From: CAVXTT01 sp963764685
Lineage (GTDB): Bacteria; Bacteroidota; Ignavibacteria; Ignavibacteriales; Ignavibacteriaceae
Direction: 5' to 3'
Assembly (NCBI GenBank): GCA_963764685.1
Contig: CAVXTT010000017.1
Location: 251,663 to 315,662 of the forward strand
Length of the DNA stretch: 64,000 bases
Each line of letters opens with the position of its first letter. The stretch's first letter is position 1. Shown piece by piece: positions 1 through 9,588 of this stretch. The notes beneath the pieces were generated by a model. That model had not been told where the DNA came from. It did no database searches and saw nothing but the letters and a program-made list of their open reading frames with translations. The translations under genes were made by a program, and so were the position numbers.

Positions 1-2
1 GA

Positions 3-383
3 ACGGGATGGGTTGTAGTTGGAGATGAAAATTATGGCGAAGGATCAAGTCGTGAGCACGCTGCAATGGAACCAAGGTACCTTGGCGGGATGGCAATAAT
101 AGTAAAAAGCTTTGCAAGAATTCATGAAACGAACCTTAAAAAGCAAGGAATGCTACCTTTAACTTTTGCGAACCCGGCTGATTATGACAAAATCCGTGAA
201 GATGATAAAGTAAGTATACTTGGTTTAAAGGATATTAAACCGGAAAAACCTTTAAAACTCGTTATCAAACATTCTGATGGATCTTCAGATGAAGCTGTTT
301 TAAATCATACTTTTAATGACACTCAGTTCAGCTGGTTTAAAGCCGGAAGCGCTCTGAATCTGATAGCACAAAGGAATAAATGA
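3..383 (+). CDS. Aconitate hydratase, C-terminal fragment
   Basis: This is the last part of an aconitase, which interconverts citrate and isocitrate in the TCA cycle using a 4Fe-4S cluster. The reading frame is already open at base 3 and starts inside the gene, so the 5' end lies outside the window. The segment WVVVGDENYGEGSSREHAA (bases 9-65) is the conserved domain 4 'swivel' signature that binds substrate, followed by EPRYLGG. The first in-window ATG at 66 lies inside this motif and is not the true start. The cluster-ligand cysteines would lie upstream and cannot be seen. AcnA and AcnB-like or mitochondrial-type forms cannot be separated from this fragment. A strong hairpin follows the stop codon. 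Confidence 0.93.
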   Translation, partial: TGWVVVGDENYGEGSSREHAAMEPRYLGGMAIIVKSFARIHETNLKKQGMLPLTFANPADYDKIREDDKVSILGLKDIKPEKPLKLVIKHSDGSSDEAVLNHTFNDTQFSWFKAGSALNLIAQRNK

Positions 384-395
384 AATAATAAAGAA

Positions 396-423
396 AAGAG
401 AGAACATTTTGTTGTTCTCTCTT
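396..423. terminator. Hairpin between convergent genes
   Basis: An 11-bp perfect stem (AAGAGAGAACA at 396-406 pairing with 413-423) encloses a 6-base loop. It lies between the aconitase stop and the stop of the minus-strand glycosyltransferase gene, so it can serve both. T-rich sequence follows on both strands. Confidence 0.75.
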
Positions 424-448
424 CATGAAAACTTTTTTGTATAATGTT

Positions 449-1858
449 TTAACGAATCCTTCCGTAGATTTCTATACTGTTATTCAGCCCTTTAATGATC
501 TTCCTTTTTAAATATTTGCTTCTAAATTCATTAGAATAGACATAATTCATATAAGCAGGTTTAACACCATATTCGGTAATTATAAATTCGGGATTGTAGT
601 GCCGGATAAATCCTGAAAGATTCTTATTAAAAATAAAACGCACGGCTTCGGGATTAACTAATCCTAAAATGTCCCTCACCTTTCCCTTAACCAGGTAAAA
701 TCTTAGAATTCCGATCTCATCAATTGCAACAATAGGATTATCAGCAGTATAATTAATATACTCAGCTGCTGTTTTGTACATAATATATTTTTCAGTAAAA
801 GGTCCCGAGAAGGTCTTAAGCGGAAGAATTAAACCTACGGCAAATATAAGGATGATCAGACTCGCGGTAAAATTTCTGCTAAGGCTAAATGAGCTTATCG
901 CCAGAGAAAAAATTATAGAGAATAGAATTGTTCCAGGTGTATAATACCATGGATAGGGAGGAGGATTCATTAATGTGTAAACTACAAAATATAAAAAGAT
1001 CCACACCAGAAATAATATTACCGGCAACTCATAATATAAATTTCTCTTCTTTATCACAGATATTAACAATGACATTAATAGCAGAATAGTAAAGAAAAGT
1101 GAAGGTATAAATCCACCGGGGATACTTTTGAAATATCCCTGAAGAAAGATAAGGCCGGTTCCCCAGTAACCTGTCGACTGCTGCGCTATTTTAATTTCTA
1201 CAGATGAGGAAAGAAGAGTGCCGAAATAAAAATAACTAAACAGGTACCAGGGTAAAATGCAGATTATTATAGTTCCGGTAAAAACTAACAACGATCTGAA
1301 ATCTTTTCTGAATAAAAGCAGTATAAAAACGGGTAAAGCAGCTAAAACAGCATCGGGTCTGGCAAGAATAGCAAGTGCTGAAAACAATGCCGTGAAAAAA
1401 ATATTGTTCTTAATAAACCAATAAAATGAAAATGTAACCAGAAATATTGTCAGGAACATTTCCATCCCTACACTCTGTTTTAATAAAGGGTTCGCGAGGA
1501 AAAGTATAGGAATAAAATACTGGAGAGGGAAATATTTATCCCGGTCAAATATTTTATAAAGAAGCAGTGATGTTCCTAAAAGAAATAATCCCCCTGAAAT
1601 ATGTGCTATCAGCGGGATTGAAATTCCGGTGCCATTAAGAATAAAATACAGAAGAGACAGAATTAATGTATATAATGGTGAGGTTGCTGCATTTATTTTT
1701 TCTCCAGGATTGAATACAAAACCTTCTCCGCCTGAAATGTTTGAAGCATAGGAATAATAAATATATGCATCATCAATCTGGACCTTCCAATACCCTGCCG
1801 TAACTAAAACGGTATAGACCAGGATAAGAAAAACATAGTAGTTCTTTATTCTGTCCAA
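449..1858 (-). CDS. GT-C type membrane glycosyltransferase (GT39/ArnT-like)
   Basis: A 469-residue protein with about ten hydrophobic helices. After the first membrane helix comes the acidic loop motif IDDAYIYYSYA, followed by GGEGFVFNPGE. This is the pattern of GT-C enzymes that use polyprenyl-phosphate-linked sugars, with the active-site acidic pair (DD) on the outer face of the membrane. The family usually has 450-600 residues and a less conserved C-terminal globular part, here about residues 360-469. The start is TTG, supported by GGAG about 8 bases upstream; no ATG fits better. It stands alone, convergent with aconitase, so its acceptor (lipid, protein or glycan) cannot be deduced. Confidence 0.8.
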   Translation of the reverse strand: MDRIKNYYVFLILVYTVLVTAGYWKVQIDDAYIYYSYASNISGGEGFVFNPGEKINAATSPLYTLILSLLYFILNGTGISIPLIAHISGGLFLLGTSLLLYKIFDRDKYFPLQYFIPILFLANPLLKQSVGMEMFLTIFLVTFSFYWFIKNNIFFTALFSALAILARPDAVLAALPVFILLLFRKDFRSLLVFTGTIIICILPWYLFSYFYFGTLLSSSVEIKIAQQSTGYWGTGLIFLQGYFKSIPGGFIPSLFFTILLLMSLLISVIKKRNLYYELPVILFLVWIFLYFVVYTLMNPPPYPWYYTPGTILFSIIFSLAISSFSLSRNFTASLIILIFAVGLILPLKTFSGPFTEKYIMYKTAAEYINYTADNPIVAIDEIGILRFYLVKGKVRDILGLVNPEAVRFIFNKNLSGFIRHYNPEFIITEYGVKPAYMNYVYSNEFRSKYLKRKIIKGLNNSIEIYGRIR

Positions 1859-2629
1859 ATAATTGTCTCCATCACTTCATATCTGTCCTATCTGCAAAAA
1901 GATAGATAAAAGAAATTTGTTTTGACAAAAAAACAATATAAAGCTTAAAAAGGGATTCTATGACAAATGTAACACTTTACAGTCAAATATTATAACATCT
2001 GCTCTACGGTGATCTTTCCCAAATGATGAAATAAGAAATAAAAAAGGAGCATTAAAAATTACATACAATGCCTGCTTTTGCTCCCGGAAGAATGGAATTG
2101 TGCATATGTAAATATGAACAGGGGATCAGACAACTCCTATTGGATTTAATGCAATTACCCGGAAAGATCTGACCAAGCACTTATTTCCAGTCCTTTCTCT
2201 CCCGGTACCTAACCCCTTTAACCTTCATACAACCCTTCTTCGAGGGTAATGTTATAGTAGGCGTTTAGTAGGACATAGTAGGGGTTGTGTAGGGGGTAGA
2301 GGCTTTTTTTTGTCAGGTGCCTGGTCAAATTTTTCGTGGTATTTATATTGTATTGATGATAGTGAAGATTTACCCTCCCCAGACCTAATCATTCTCTCCC
2401 TCAGTTCCATTGAGCTGCCTCAAGTATTGGATTAATGGTTAAATAATCAATTTAATGCCTTTGGAGGATTTTTCGATTTAAAGCGATAAATTTATTTTAA
2501 TTTATGGATCGAAATTGAAAAAAGAAGAAATCCGGCCAATACTAACGATTATCGAACCTTTTTTGTTCAGTTATAATTTATCCTGGACAGTAATGCATCA
2601 CTTAAGGAAGTCCATCCATTTTAAATAAA
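1859..2629. other. Gene-free interval of about 770 bp
   Basis: AT-rich DNA between the divergent glycosyltransferase and DUF4159 genes. No open frame in it has recognisable protein features. It must hold both promoters, but none stands out enough to call. Its one notable structure is the palindromic array described separately at 2201-2310. Confidence 0.7.
2201..2310. repeat. Palindromic array of ~10-11 bp units
   Basis: A left arm has pyrimidine-rich units (TAACCCC near 2210, TAACCTT near 2219, CAACCCT near 2230). A central hairpin follows (ACCCT, loop TCTTCG, AGGGT at 2232-2247). The right arm has purine-rich units TAGTAGG at 2255, 2266 and 2276, GTGTAGG at 2287 and GTAGAGG near 2296. A run of eight T's follows. 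The arms are imperfect inverted copies, spaced roughly one helical turn apart. It may fold into a long stem-loop or be a phased protein-binding array. A second array of the same design lies at 38522-38625. Confidence 0.6.
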
Positions 2630-3340
2630 TTGATATATTTTCCTGGTGTGAATATATTGATTAGAATTATTAAGAACTTTATAAATTTGATCAGAATTCT
2701 AATATTTTACCTGTTATTTTCTTATTTAGCCTTTGGACAGGATGATGGTTATTTTAAAATTGCCAGGCTGAAATATAATGGCGGGGGAGATTGGTACAAT
2801 GACCCATCTGCAGAGATAAATCTCTTGAATTACATAAAAACAAATACGAATATTAAAGTTAAAGCGGAATATATCTTTGTGGATCTTTCTACAGATGAAA
2901 TTTTTAAATATCCCTTTCTTTTTATGACCGGACATGGGAATGTTGTGTTTTCCGGGGAGGAAGCAGAACGGTTGAGGAAGTATTTAGAGAGCGGGGGCTT
3001 TCTATATATTGATGATGATTACGGATTTGATAAAGCAATAAGGAGGGAAATGAGAAAAGTGTTCCCTTCGTTAGATTTTATGGAGCTTCCTTTTACTTAT
3101 GGATTATATAAGGTAATTTATGATTTCAGTAACGGACCGCCTAAAACACATAAACACGATGAAAAGCCTGCGCGGGGGTATGGAATTTTTCTTAATGACA
3201 GACTTGCGGTTTATTATACTTTTGAATCAAATCCCAGCGACGGATGGGCTGATCCTGAAGTTCATAATGATCCCCCTGCTAAAAGAGAAGAAGCTCTTAA
3301 ATTCGGAACTAATATAGTAGTCTGGGCGCTTTCAAAATAA
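2630..3340 (+). CDS. DUF4159 domain protein, exported
   Basis: A 236-residue protein with an N-terminal hydrophobic signal segment ending near AFGQ, then a DUF4159 domain (FKIARLKYNGGGDWYNDPSA, then LSTDEIFKYPFLFMTGHG and GGFLYIDDDYGFD). DUF4159 proteins are a glutamine-amidotransferase-like fold often found with MoxR/Bat gene sets in Bacteroidota; their biochemical role is not established. The annotated start is TTG, and GTG at 2648 or TTG at 2657 would also keep the signal sequence, so the exact start is uncertain. The stop overlaps the next gene by one base, so the two are very likely co-translated. Confidence 0.82.
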   Translation: MIYFPGVNILIRIIKNFINLIRILIFYLLFSYLAFGQDDGYFKIARLKYNGGGDWYNDPSAEINLLNYIKTNTNIKVKAEYIFVDLSTDEIFKYPFLFMTGHGNVVFSGEEAERLRKYLESGGFLYIDDDYGFDKAIRREMRKVFPSLDFMELPFTYGLYKVIYDFSNGPPKTHKHDEKPARGYGIFLNDRLAVYYTFESNPSDGWADPEVHNDPPAKREEALKFGTNIVVWALSK

Positions 3341-6300
3341 TGGGTACAGAATCAACATATTATCAGGATCTTATTGCAAGATTTAAAAATCTAAGCCGCA
3401 AGGAATTCACAATCCTTGCTCTGCTGGGCCTTGAAGTTACAGTTATTCTGGGAATTTCAGTATTCATCTCTTTTGCCGTTCTTGAAACTATTGGAAATTT
3501 TTCTACAGGCGTTAGAACTATCCTTTTTTTCCTTTTAATCTTTATAGTATCAGCTGCTGCAGGGTTTCTGTTTATTTTTCCAGTACTTAAGTATTTCGGG
3601 TTTGGGAAAAGAATAGATTTTTTCGAAAAGGCAAGATATGTCGGAAATAAATTCCCGCTTGTAAAGGATGATCTGCTTAATGCTATGGAACTTGTATCCG
3701 ATAGTGGAACCCGTACATTGTACTCAACTCCTTTAATTGAAGAGGCCTTCAGAACAGTTTATAAAAGAACAGCAAATATTGATTTCAGTTCAATTATAGA
3801 TTTTCAAAGAGTGAAACAGGCTTTCTATCTTGCTCTTGCCGTAACAACAGTATGTTTATTATTCCTTCTTTTTATTCCCGGTTTAAATGCTTCGGCTGCA
3901 AGATTGATCCAATTCAATAAAGAGTTTATTCCCGCCGGCAGATTTATATTTAAAATTTCTCCAGGTAATGCACAGATTACAAGAGGTGAAAACATTAACA
4001 TTGCTGTGACAGTTAAGGGGAAAAAACCCGATAAGGTTTTCATCGCATTAAAGAATGAGGAGCAGACTGCATTTGAAAATAAGGAACTGGCGGCCGATTC
4101 TTCGGGACAATATAATTTATTATTAGGTGGTGTACGAAGTTCATTTAAGTATTATGCATTTGCTGAAGACAGTAAAAGTGAAGAGTTCAATATTGATGTT
4201 ATTGAGCGTCCAATAATCAAGACCCTTGATATTACTGTGACCTCTCCTTCTTATTCCCGTATCCCTCAGCAAAAACAAAAAGATAACGGGAATCTTACTG
4301 CTCTGGCAGGGAGTATAGTTGATCTGACTATAACTTCCACAAAAGAGCTGGGAAATGCAGAACTTGTCTTTGATGATACTCTGGTAGTTCCTTTAAAACT
4401 GCAGGGTTCTGATGCAGTCGGGAGTTTTAAAATAAAGGGGGATCAGCATTATAAAGTTCTTTTAACTGATAATGCGGGAAATAATAATTTAAATCCTATC
4501 ATCTATGAAATAAAAACTGTTTATGATTCATATCCAACGATTGAATTAATAAACCCTCAAAAAGATGCAGCACTTCCGAATGATAACAGAATTCCGGTTG
4601 CAGTGAAGATCTCGGATGATTTCGGCTTTTCCAGGTTAAGTCTCAACTACCGGCTTACATCATCAAAATATTCTGAAATATGGGATGAACCAAACGTATT
4701 GGAAATACCTGTAAGCAAAGAATTGAAAGAAGCAGATATTTCACATATATGGAATTTAACCTCACTCGGTTTGGCAGTAGATGATATATTAACCTGTTAT
4801 GTTGAAGTTTTTGATAATGATGTGGTAACAGGTCCTAAATCTTCAAGAACTGCTGAATTCTCCATCAGGGTGCCCTCTCTGGAGGAAATACTTGCCAAAG
4901 CAGATCAAACCCATGGGGAAGTTCAGAAGGATATGCAGGAAACGATAAAAGAAGCCGAGGAGCTAAAAAAAACACTTGAAAAGATCGATCAGGATCTAAA
5001 GCAGGACAAAAAAGAGATCAGTTGGGATGAAAAAGAAAAAATTGAAAAGGCGCTTGACAAGTATGAAGAGCTGCAGCAAAAAATGAAAGATGCCGGACAA
5101 GAACTTTCGAAAATGCAGCAGGAACTTCAGGAAAATAATCTGCTATCAAAAGAGACTCTTGAAAAATATATGGAGCTGCAGAAACTTCTTGACGAGATGA
5201 GCGGCGATGATATGAAGGAGGCAATGGAAAAACTTCGTCAAATGATGGAACAGCTTAACAGAAAAAACACTCAAGAAGCCCTTGAGCAGGTTAAAATTGA
5301 TGAGGAGCGATTCAAAAAAAGCATCGAAAGGACAATGAATCTGCTCAAACGCGTTCAGGTTGAGCAGAAAATTGATGAGTTGTTAAAAAGGACTGAAGAA
5401 CTTGCAAAAAAGCAGGAGGAACTTCAAAAAGAAACTGATCAGAAAGATCTCTCTGAAAAGCGTGATCAAAATGAATTGATCCGCAAACAGGATGATCTCT
5501 CAAAGGAAATGGAAAAGCTGAATAAAGAAATGGAAAAGCTTTCCGAAAAGATGTCGGAAATACCCGATATGCCGGAGGAAGATATGGAGAAGGCTTTAGA
5601 AGAGATGGAGAAACAGGAAAATCAGCAGCTTTCCGAACAGGCAAAACAGGAAATGATGAAAAATCAGAAGTCCCAGGCGATGAAGAATCAGAAACAGATT
5701 TCCTCTAATATGAAGCAGTTGAATAAAATGATGCAGCAGATGCAGGAATCAATGATGCAGATGAATCAGATGCAGACTTTTACAGATATGATGAAGCTTC
5801 TTGAAAACTTGATAAACCTTTCCAAACAGCAGGAAGAACTGCGTAAAGAATCAGACCAGCTTGATCCCAATTCATCTCAGTTTAAGGACAATATGCAGGC
5901 GCAGGATAATCTCCAGAGGAACCTGGATAAAATTCTTGCCCAGCTATCTGAATTGTCACAAAAGACCTTTGCAATTACGCCGGAAATGGGGAAAGCCCTG
6001 GGGGATGCAAAAAGAGAAATGTCGAAATCACTTGAAGCAATGCAGAACAGAAACAAAGGTGAAACTTTCAACAACCAGGGGGAAGCAATGGGTTCATTAA
6101 ATGAGGCAGCTTCAATGATGAAAAGTTCAATGGAATCAATGATGCAGGGAGGCGGTCAGGGAGGTATGATGTCATTAATGCAGCAGATGGGGCAATTAAG
6201 CCAGCAGCAGATGAATTTAAATAACTTAACCCAGATGCTTCAGCAGGGGCAGCAGGGAAAACTTTCTCCGCAGCAGCAGTCACAGCTTCAGAGATTATCA

Positions 6301-6720
6301 CAGCAGCAGGATCTTATCAGAAAATCGGTCGAACAGTTAAACCGCGAAGCACGTGAGTCCGGGAAGTCGAAGTCATTACCGGGAAATCTTGAGAACATAG
6401 CAAAGGAGATGCAGGAAATTATTTCAAATATGAATACTCAAAAGCTTGATGATAAACTGGTGCAGAAGCAGGAAAAAATATTATCAAGAATGCTTGATAT
6501 TCAGCGTTCTATAAATGAGCGTGATTTTGAAAAAAACAGAGAATCAAATACGGGTGAAAATATAGTTTATGAGTCGCCGTCTCAATTAAATCTCTCTTCA
6601 GAAAAAGGTAAAGATAAACTAAAAGATGAATTGAACCGGGCAGTAAGGGAAGGTTACAGTAAAGATTACGAAAATCTTATCAGAAAGTATTACGAACTTT
6701 TGCAGGAAAAGAAAAACTGA
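3340..6720 (+). CDS. DUF4175 family large membrane-anchored coiled-coil protein
   Basis: A 1126-residue protein with three membrane helices near residues 22-50, 62-85 and 157-180. A region of beta-sandwich-like sequence covers about residues 190-510, and a very long coiled coil follows (about 515-1126), extremely rich in Q, M, E and K with runs such as MQQMQESMMQMNQMQ. This is the DUF4175 layout, 1000-1150 residues. Such proteins occur next to DUF4159 and MoxR/DUF58/BatA genes; the function is unknown, and a role in envelope assembly or aerotolerance is only inferred from those neighbours. The ATG overlaps the TAA of the DUF4159 gene by one base. No MoxR or Bat gene lies in this window. Confidence 0.85.
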   Translation: MGTESTYYQDLIARFKNLSRKEFTILALLGLEVTVILGISVFISFAVLETIGNFSTGVRTILFFLLIFIVSAAAGFLFIFPVLKYFGFGKRIDFFEKARYVGNKFPLVKDDLLNAMELVSDSGTRTLYSTPLIEEAFRTVYKRTANIDFSSIIDFQRVKQAFYLALAVTTVCLLFLLFIPGLNASAARLIQFNKEFIPAGRFIFKISPGNAQITRGENINIAVTVKGKKPDKVFIALKNEEQTAFENKELAADSSGQYNLLLGGVRSSFKYYAFAEDSKSEEFNIDVIERPIIKTLDITVTSPSYSRIPQQKQKDNGNLTALAGSIVDLTITSTKELGNAELVFDDTLVVPLKLQGSDAVGSFKIKGDQHYKVLLTDNAGNNNLNPIIYEIKTVYDSYPTIELINPQKDAALPNDNRIPVAVKISDDFGFSRLSLNYRLTSSKYSEIWDEPNVLEIPVSKELKEADISHIWNLTSLGLAVDDILTCYVEVFDNDVVTGPKSSRTAEFSIRVPSLEEILAKADQTHGEVQKDMQETIKEAEELKKTLEKIDQDLKQDKKEISWDEKEKIEKALDKYEELQQKMKDAGQELSKMQQELQENNLLSKETLEKYMELQKLLDEMSGDDMKEAMEKLRQMMEQLNRKNTQEALEQVKIDEERFKKSIERTMNLLKRVQVEQKIDELLKRTEELAKKQEELQKETDQKDLSEKRDQNELIRKQDDLSKEMEKLNKEMEKLSEKMSEIPDMPEEDMEKALEEMEKQENQQLSEQAKQEMMKNQKSQAMKNQKQISSNMKQLNKMMQQMQESMMQMNQMQTFTDMMKLLENLINLSKQQEELRKESDQLDPNSSQFKDNMQAQDNLQRNLDKILAQLSELSQKTFAITPEMGKALGDAKREMSKSLEAMQNRNKGETFNNQGEAMGSLNEAASMMKSSMESMMQGGGQGGMMSLMQQMGQLSQQQMNLNNLTQMLQQGQQGKLSPQQQSQLQRLSQQQDLIRKSVEQLNREARESGKSKSLPGNLENIAKEMQEIISNMNTQKLDDKLVQKQEKILSRMLDIQRSINERDFEKNRESNTGENIVYESPSQLNLSSEKGKDKLKDELNRAVREGYSKDYENLIRKYYELLQEKKN

Positions 6721-6722
6721 TC

Positions 6723-7574
6723 CTATACAGGATCTATATGTACAAAGACCTTATTTATTTCCGACAGAGACAAAATTCCCTGCTGTACATTAAGCCCGAT
6801 ATCATGCGACTGCTCGGTAGTTACATTCTTATCCACATCAATATGTATTTCGATATGAAATTTATTTCCCACGTAGTGACTTTTTATTTCATTTAATCCC
6901 TGCACCCCTTCAGTCTTAAGTGCAATATTTGCAATTTCCAGTATAAGATTCTCGTCAGCCGCCTTCCCCATAAGATAACCTATATTTTCTTTCGCTATTT
7001 CATATCCGGATTTGAAGATAAAAAATGCGATCAATATTCCGGCAATCCCGTCAACATAGCGAAGACCCAGCTGCACTGCAACAAGGCTGATAACAGAAAT
7101 TGAGGAAGCCAAAACATCATTCAGACTGTCAATTGCACTAGCTTTCAAGGCAGGACTCTTATGACTTTTTCCAATTGAAGACTGGTACTTCATCATTATT
7201 AGTTTTACCAGGATAGTAATCCCCAGCACTATATAAACCGGCAGGGTAATATTCAACGGTTCAGGTGCAAGAATCCTTTTAATTGACTCTTCCACTACAT
7301 TTATTCCCACTACACCAGCAAACAGAGCTACAAAGAAGACGGCAATTGGTTGGGCAGCATTGTGTCCAAACTGATGTTCCTCGTCGGCTTTCTTCATCGA
7401 CACCTGTACGCTGTATGTTAAAGCCACTGAAGAGATAATATCGGTAAGTGAATTGATGGCATCAGACATTACAGCAATAGAATTGCTGAATAAGGCCGCA
7501 AGTATTTTAATAGTAAACAAAAAAAGGTTTACCAAAAGGGATAATATGGCAGCTCTTTTCAATAATTTTGGCAT
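6723..7574 (-). CDS. Cation diffusion facilitator (CDF) family metal transporter
   Basis: About 283 residues with six predicted membrane helices and a C-terminal cytoplasmic domain (from about residue 205) with HIEIHIDVD, the usual dimeric metal-sensing fold. CDF proteins export divalent metals by proton exchange. The transport site in helix 2 reads SDAINSLTD, giving N-x3-D where HxxxD or DxxxD is usual; helix 5 has AIDSLNDV, giving DxxxD. This asymmetric site makes the metal (Zn, Fe, Mn or Co) uncertain. ATG at 7574 is preferred over the in-frame TTG at 7580. The gene is convergent with the DUF4175 gene, whose stop is 2 bases away. Confidence 0.88.
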   Translation of the reverse strand: MPKLLKRAAILSLLVNLFLFTIKILAALFSNSIAVMSDAINSLTDIISSVALTYSVQVSMKKADEEHQFGHNAAQPIAVFFVALFAGVVGINVVEESIKRILAPEPLNITLPVYIVLGITILVKLIMMKYQSSIGKSHKSPALKASAIDSLNDVLASSISVISLVAVQLGLRYVDGIAGILIAFFIFKSGYEIAKENIGYLMGKAADENLILEIANIALKTEGVQGLNEIKSHYVGNKFHIEIHIDVDKNVTTEQSHDIGLNVQQGILSLSEINKVFVHIDPV

Positions 7575-7842
7575 ATGCAAAGATAATCATTATCTGAATT
7601 TGGTAAAGCTGTCAGACCGGGTTTGCTTATTGAATTAAATGAGCCGGGTTTATTTTTAATATCTTTTATTTAATTTTAGGGTGCATTTAGGCGCAAGAAA
7701 GGATTAACTGTAGAATTTTAAGATAAAAAGTCTAATTCTTAATTGGTTTTTGACTCACAAATTGTAGATTTGTATAGTAAAATTAGGCTCTCTTAAAAGG
7801 TGAAAATTACTTTTTCAATTTTTAATATTCTGAGGAAATCCG

Positions 7843-9234
7843 GTGAGTAAATTAGTATATATTGTTGATGATGAACAGACGATCACCAAACTTCTAACGC
7901 ATTGGCTGAAAGAAAAGCTCAAGTACGATATTGAGATTTTCAGTTCGGGGGAAGAAGTGCTTCGTAAATTAAGCCAGAAACCGGATCTCATTTTGCTGGA
8001 TATTATGCTGCCTGGTATGGACGGGCTTGATACTCTCAAACGGATAAAAGTTTTTTCTGAGCACATTCCTGTTATAATGCTTTCCGGGCAGGCTAGTATT
8101 GAGGTAGCAATTGAATCGCTGCGGTTTGGTGCCTATGACTATTTCCCTAAACCGATTGATCTGCAGCGGCTTGAAACAGCGGTAAAGAATGCAATAAAAA
8201 ATTATGAACTTACACAGGAATTAGAAAGACTGCGCAGCGATGTCCAGCAGGAATATAACTTTAATAATATCATTTCTGCTGACAGCAAGATGCAGGACGT
8301 TTTTAAGTTGGTTAATAAAGTGCTCAATAATGAAATAACCGTTCTGATTTATGGTGAAAGCGGAACCGGAAAAGAGCTTATAGCAAGGGCTATTCATTAT
8401 AATGGAAACCGCAAAGACAAACCTTTCATTGTAGTTAATTGTGCCTCAATTCCCCGTGAACTGTTGGAAAGTGAACTTTTTGGTCACGAGAAAGGCTCAT
8501 TTACGGGAGCGCATCAAAGAAAACTGGGTAAGTTTGAACTAGCACACGGGGGTACATTATTTCTGGATGAAATAGGGGAACTCGAAATGCTGTTGCAGGC
8601 TAAATTATTAAGGGTAATCCAGGAAAAAGAATTTGAAAGAGTAGGGGGTACAGAATTAATTAAATCTGACGTTCGCATAATATCAGCAACGAACAGGGAT
8701 CTCCGTCACGCAGTAGAAACTAAACAGTTCAGAGAAGATCTGTTCTACAGGCTGAATTCCTTCCCAATTTTTATCCCTCCATTGCGTTACAGGAGAGGTG
8801 ACATTCTGATTTTAGCTCAGAATTTCCTTGATGTCTTCAATAAAAAATTAAATAAACACATAAAAGGTTTCTCTAAAAAGGCCCTGAAATTTATATATGA
8901 ATACAACTGGCCGGGAAATGTCAGAGAGATGGAAAATACAATAGAAAGGTGTCTGATCATCTGTGAGAAAGATGTTGTTGATCTGGATGATCTGCCGGTA
9001 CATATAAAACAATCGGAGAATGCCTCCAATACTGACCTTAACGGCTCATTATTCTCAGACGATTATATAGTCCCGTTCGAAAAGATTAAAGAGGAAGCAA
9101 TCCGTCACGCATTAAAAGTAACTAACGGCAACATTGTTGAAGCAGCCAAAAAACTGCAATTAGGACGCGCAACAATATACAGGCTTATGGAAAAATATAA
9201 AATTGAAAACAGGTCTGTTCTTCTTGAAAACTAA
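7843..9234 (+). CDS. Sigma-54-dependent response regulator (NtrC family)
   Basis: 463 residues: a receiver domain (about 4-120, phosphoacceptor Asp53 in LILLDIMLPG), a sigma-54 AAA+ domain (Walker A GESGTGKE, sigma-54 contact loop GSFTGA, Walker B GTLFLDEIGE) and a C-terminal Fis-type helix-turn-helix (AAKKLQLGRATIYRLMEKY). Such proteins bind enhancer-like sites and drive open complex formation at -24/-12 promoters. The GTG start has GAGGAA 6 bases upstream. No histidine kinase is adjacent, so the partner is unknown. It is followed closely by a STAS protein and a PP2C phosphatase in the same direction, probably one operon. The loop has S for A in the second position of GAFTGA, a common variant. 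Confidence 0.95.
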   Translation: MSKLVYIVDDEQTITKLLTHWLKEKLKYDIEIFSSGEEVLRKLSQKPDLILLDIMLPGMDGLDTLKRIKVFSEHIPVIMLSGQASIEVAIESLRFGAYDYFPKPIDLQRLETAVKNAIKNYELTQELERLRSDVQQEYNFNNIISADSKMQDVFKLVNKVLNNEITVLIYGESGTGKELIARAIHYNGNRKDKPFIVVNCASIPRELLESELFGHEKGSFTGAHQRKLGKFELAHGGTLFLDEIGELEMLLQAKLLRVIQEKEFERVGGTELIKSDVRIISATNRDLRHAVETKQFREDLFYRLNSFPIFIPPLRYRRGDILILAQNFLDVFNKKLNKHIKGFSKKALKFIYEYNWPGNVREMENTIERCLIICEKDVVDLDDLPVHIKQSENASNTDLNGSLFSDDYIVPFEKIKEEAIRHALKVTNGNIVEAAKKLQLGRATIYRLMEKYKIENRSVLLEN

Positions 9235-9246
9235 TCTGGTAACCTG

Positions 9247-9588
9247 ATGCACTTTACTAGAGAAATACAGAGCGGGTTCATAATTGAAAAAGTAAATTTG
9301 CCCAGAGCTACATTAAAGGAAGCTGATTCTTTTAAGCAGATAATCGAACTGGATATGAAAGATGGCTGGAAAGAGATACTTGTGGACCTCGCCGACTGTG
9401 AATATATCGATTCAACATTTATAGGTGCCCTTGTAATTTCTTTAAAGAAGGTTAAAAATGCCGGCGGAAATTTAAAGTTGATTGGTTTTCAGCCTGCCGT
9501 TGAATCGATGTTTGAACTGACAAGAATGTACCGTGTTTTTGAGATCCATAAATCCCGCGAAGAAGCAATCAAAGCGCTGAATAAATAA
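9247..9588 (+). CDS. STAS domain protein (anti-anti-sigma factor-like)
   Basis: A 113-residue single-domain protein of the SpoIIAA/RsbV type. The motif YIDSTFIGALV contains the serine (DST) that is normally phosphorylated by an RsbW/SpoIIAB-type kinase and dephosphorylated by a PP2C phosphatase. Its stop codon abuts the start of the next gene, which encodes such a phosphatase, so the two likely act together in partner switching. No matching anti-sigma kinase gene is present in the window. It lies 12 bases after the NtrC-type regulator gene. Confidence 0.9.
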   Translation: MHFTREIQSGFIIEKVNLPRATLKEADSFKQIIELDMKDGWKEILVDLADCEYIDSTFIGALVISLKKVKNAGGNLKLIGFQPAVESMFELTRMYRVFEIHKSREEAIKALNK

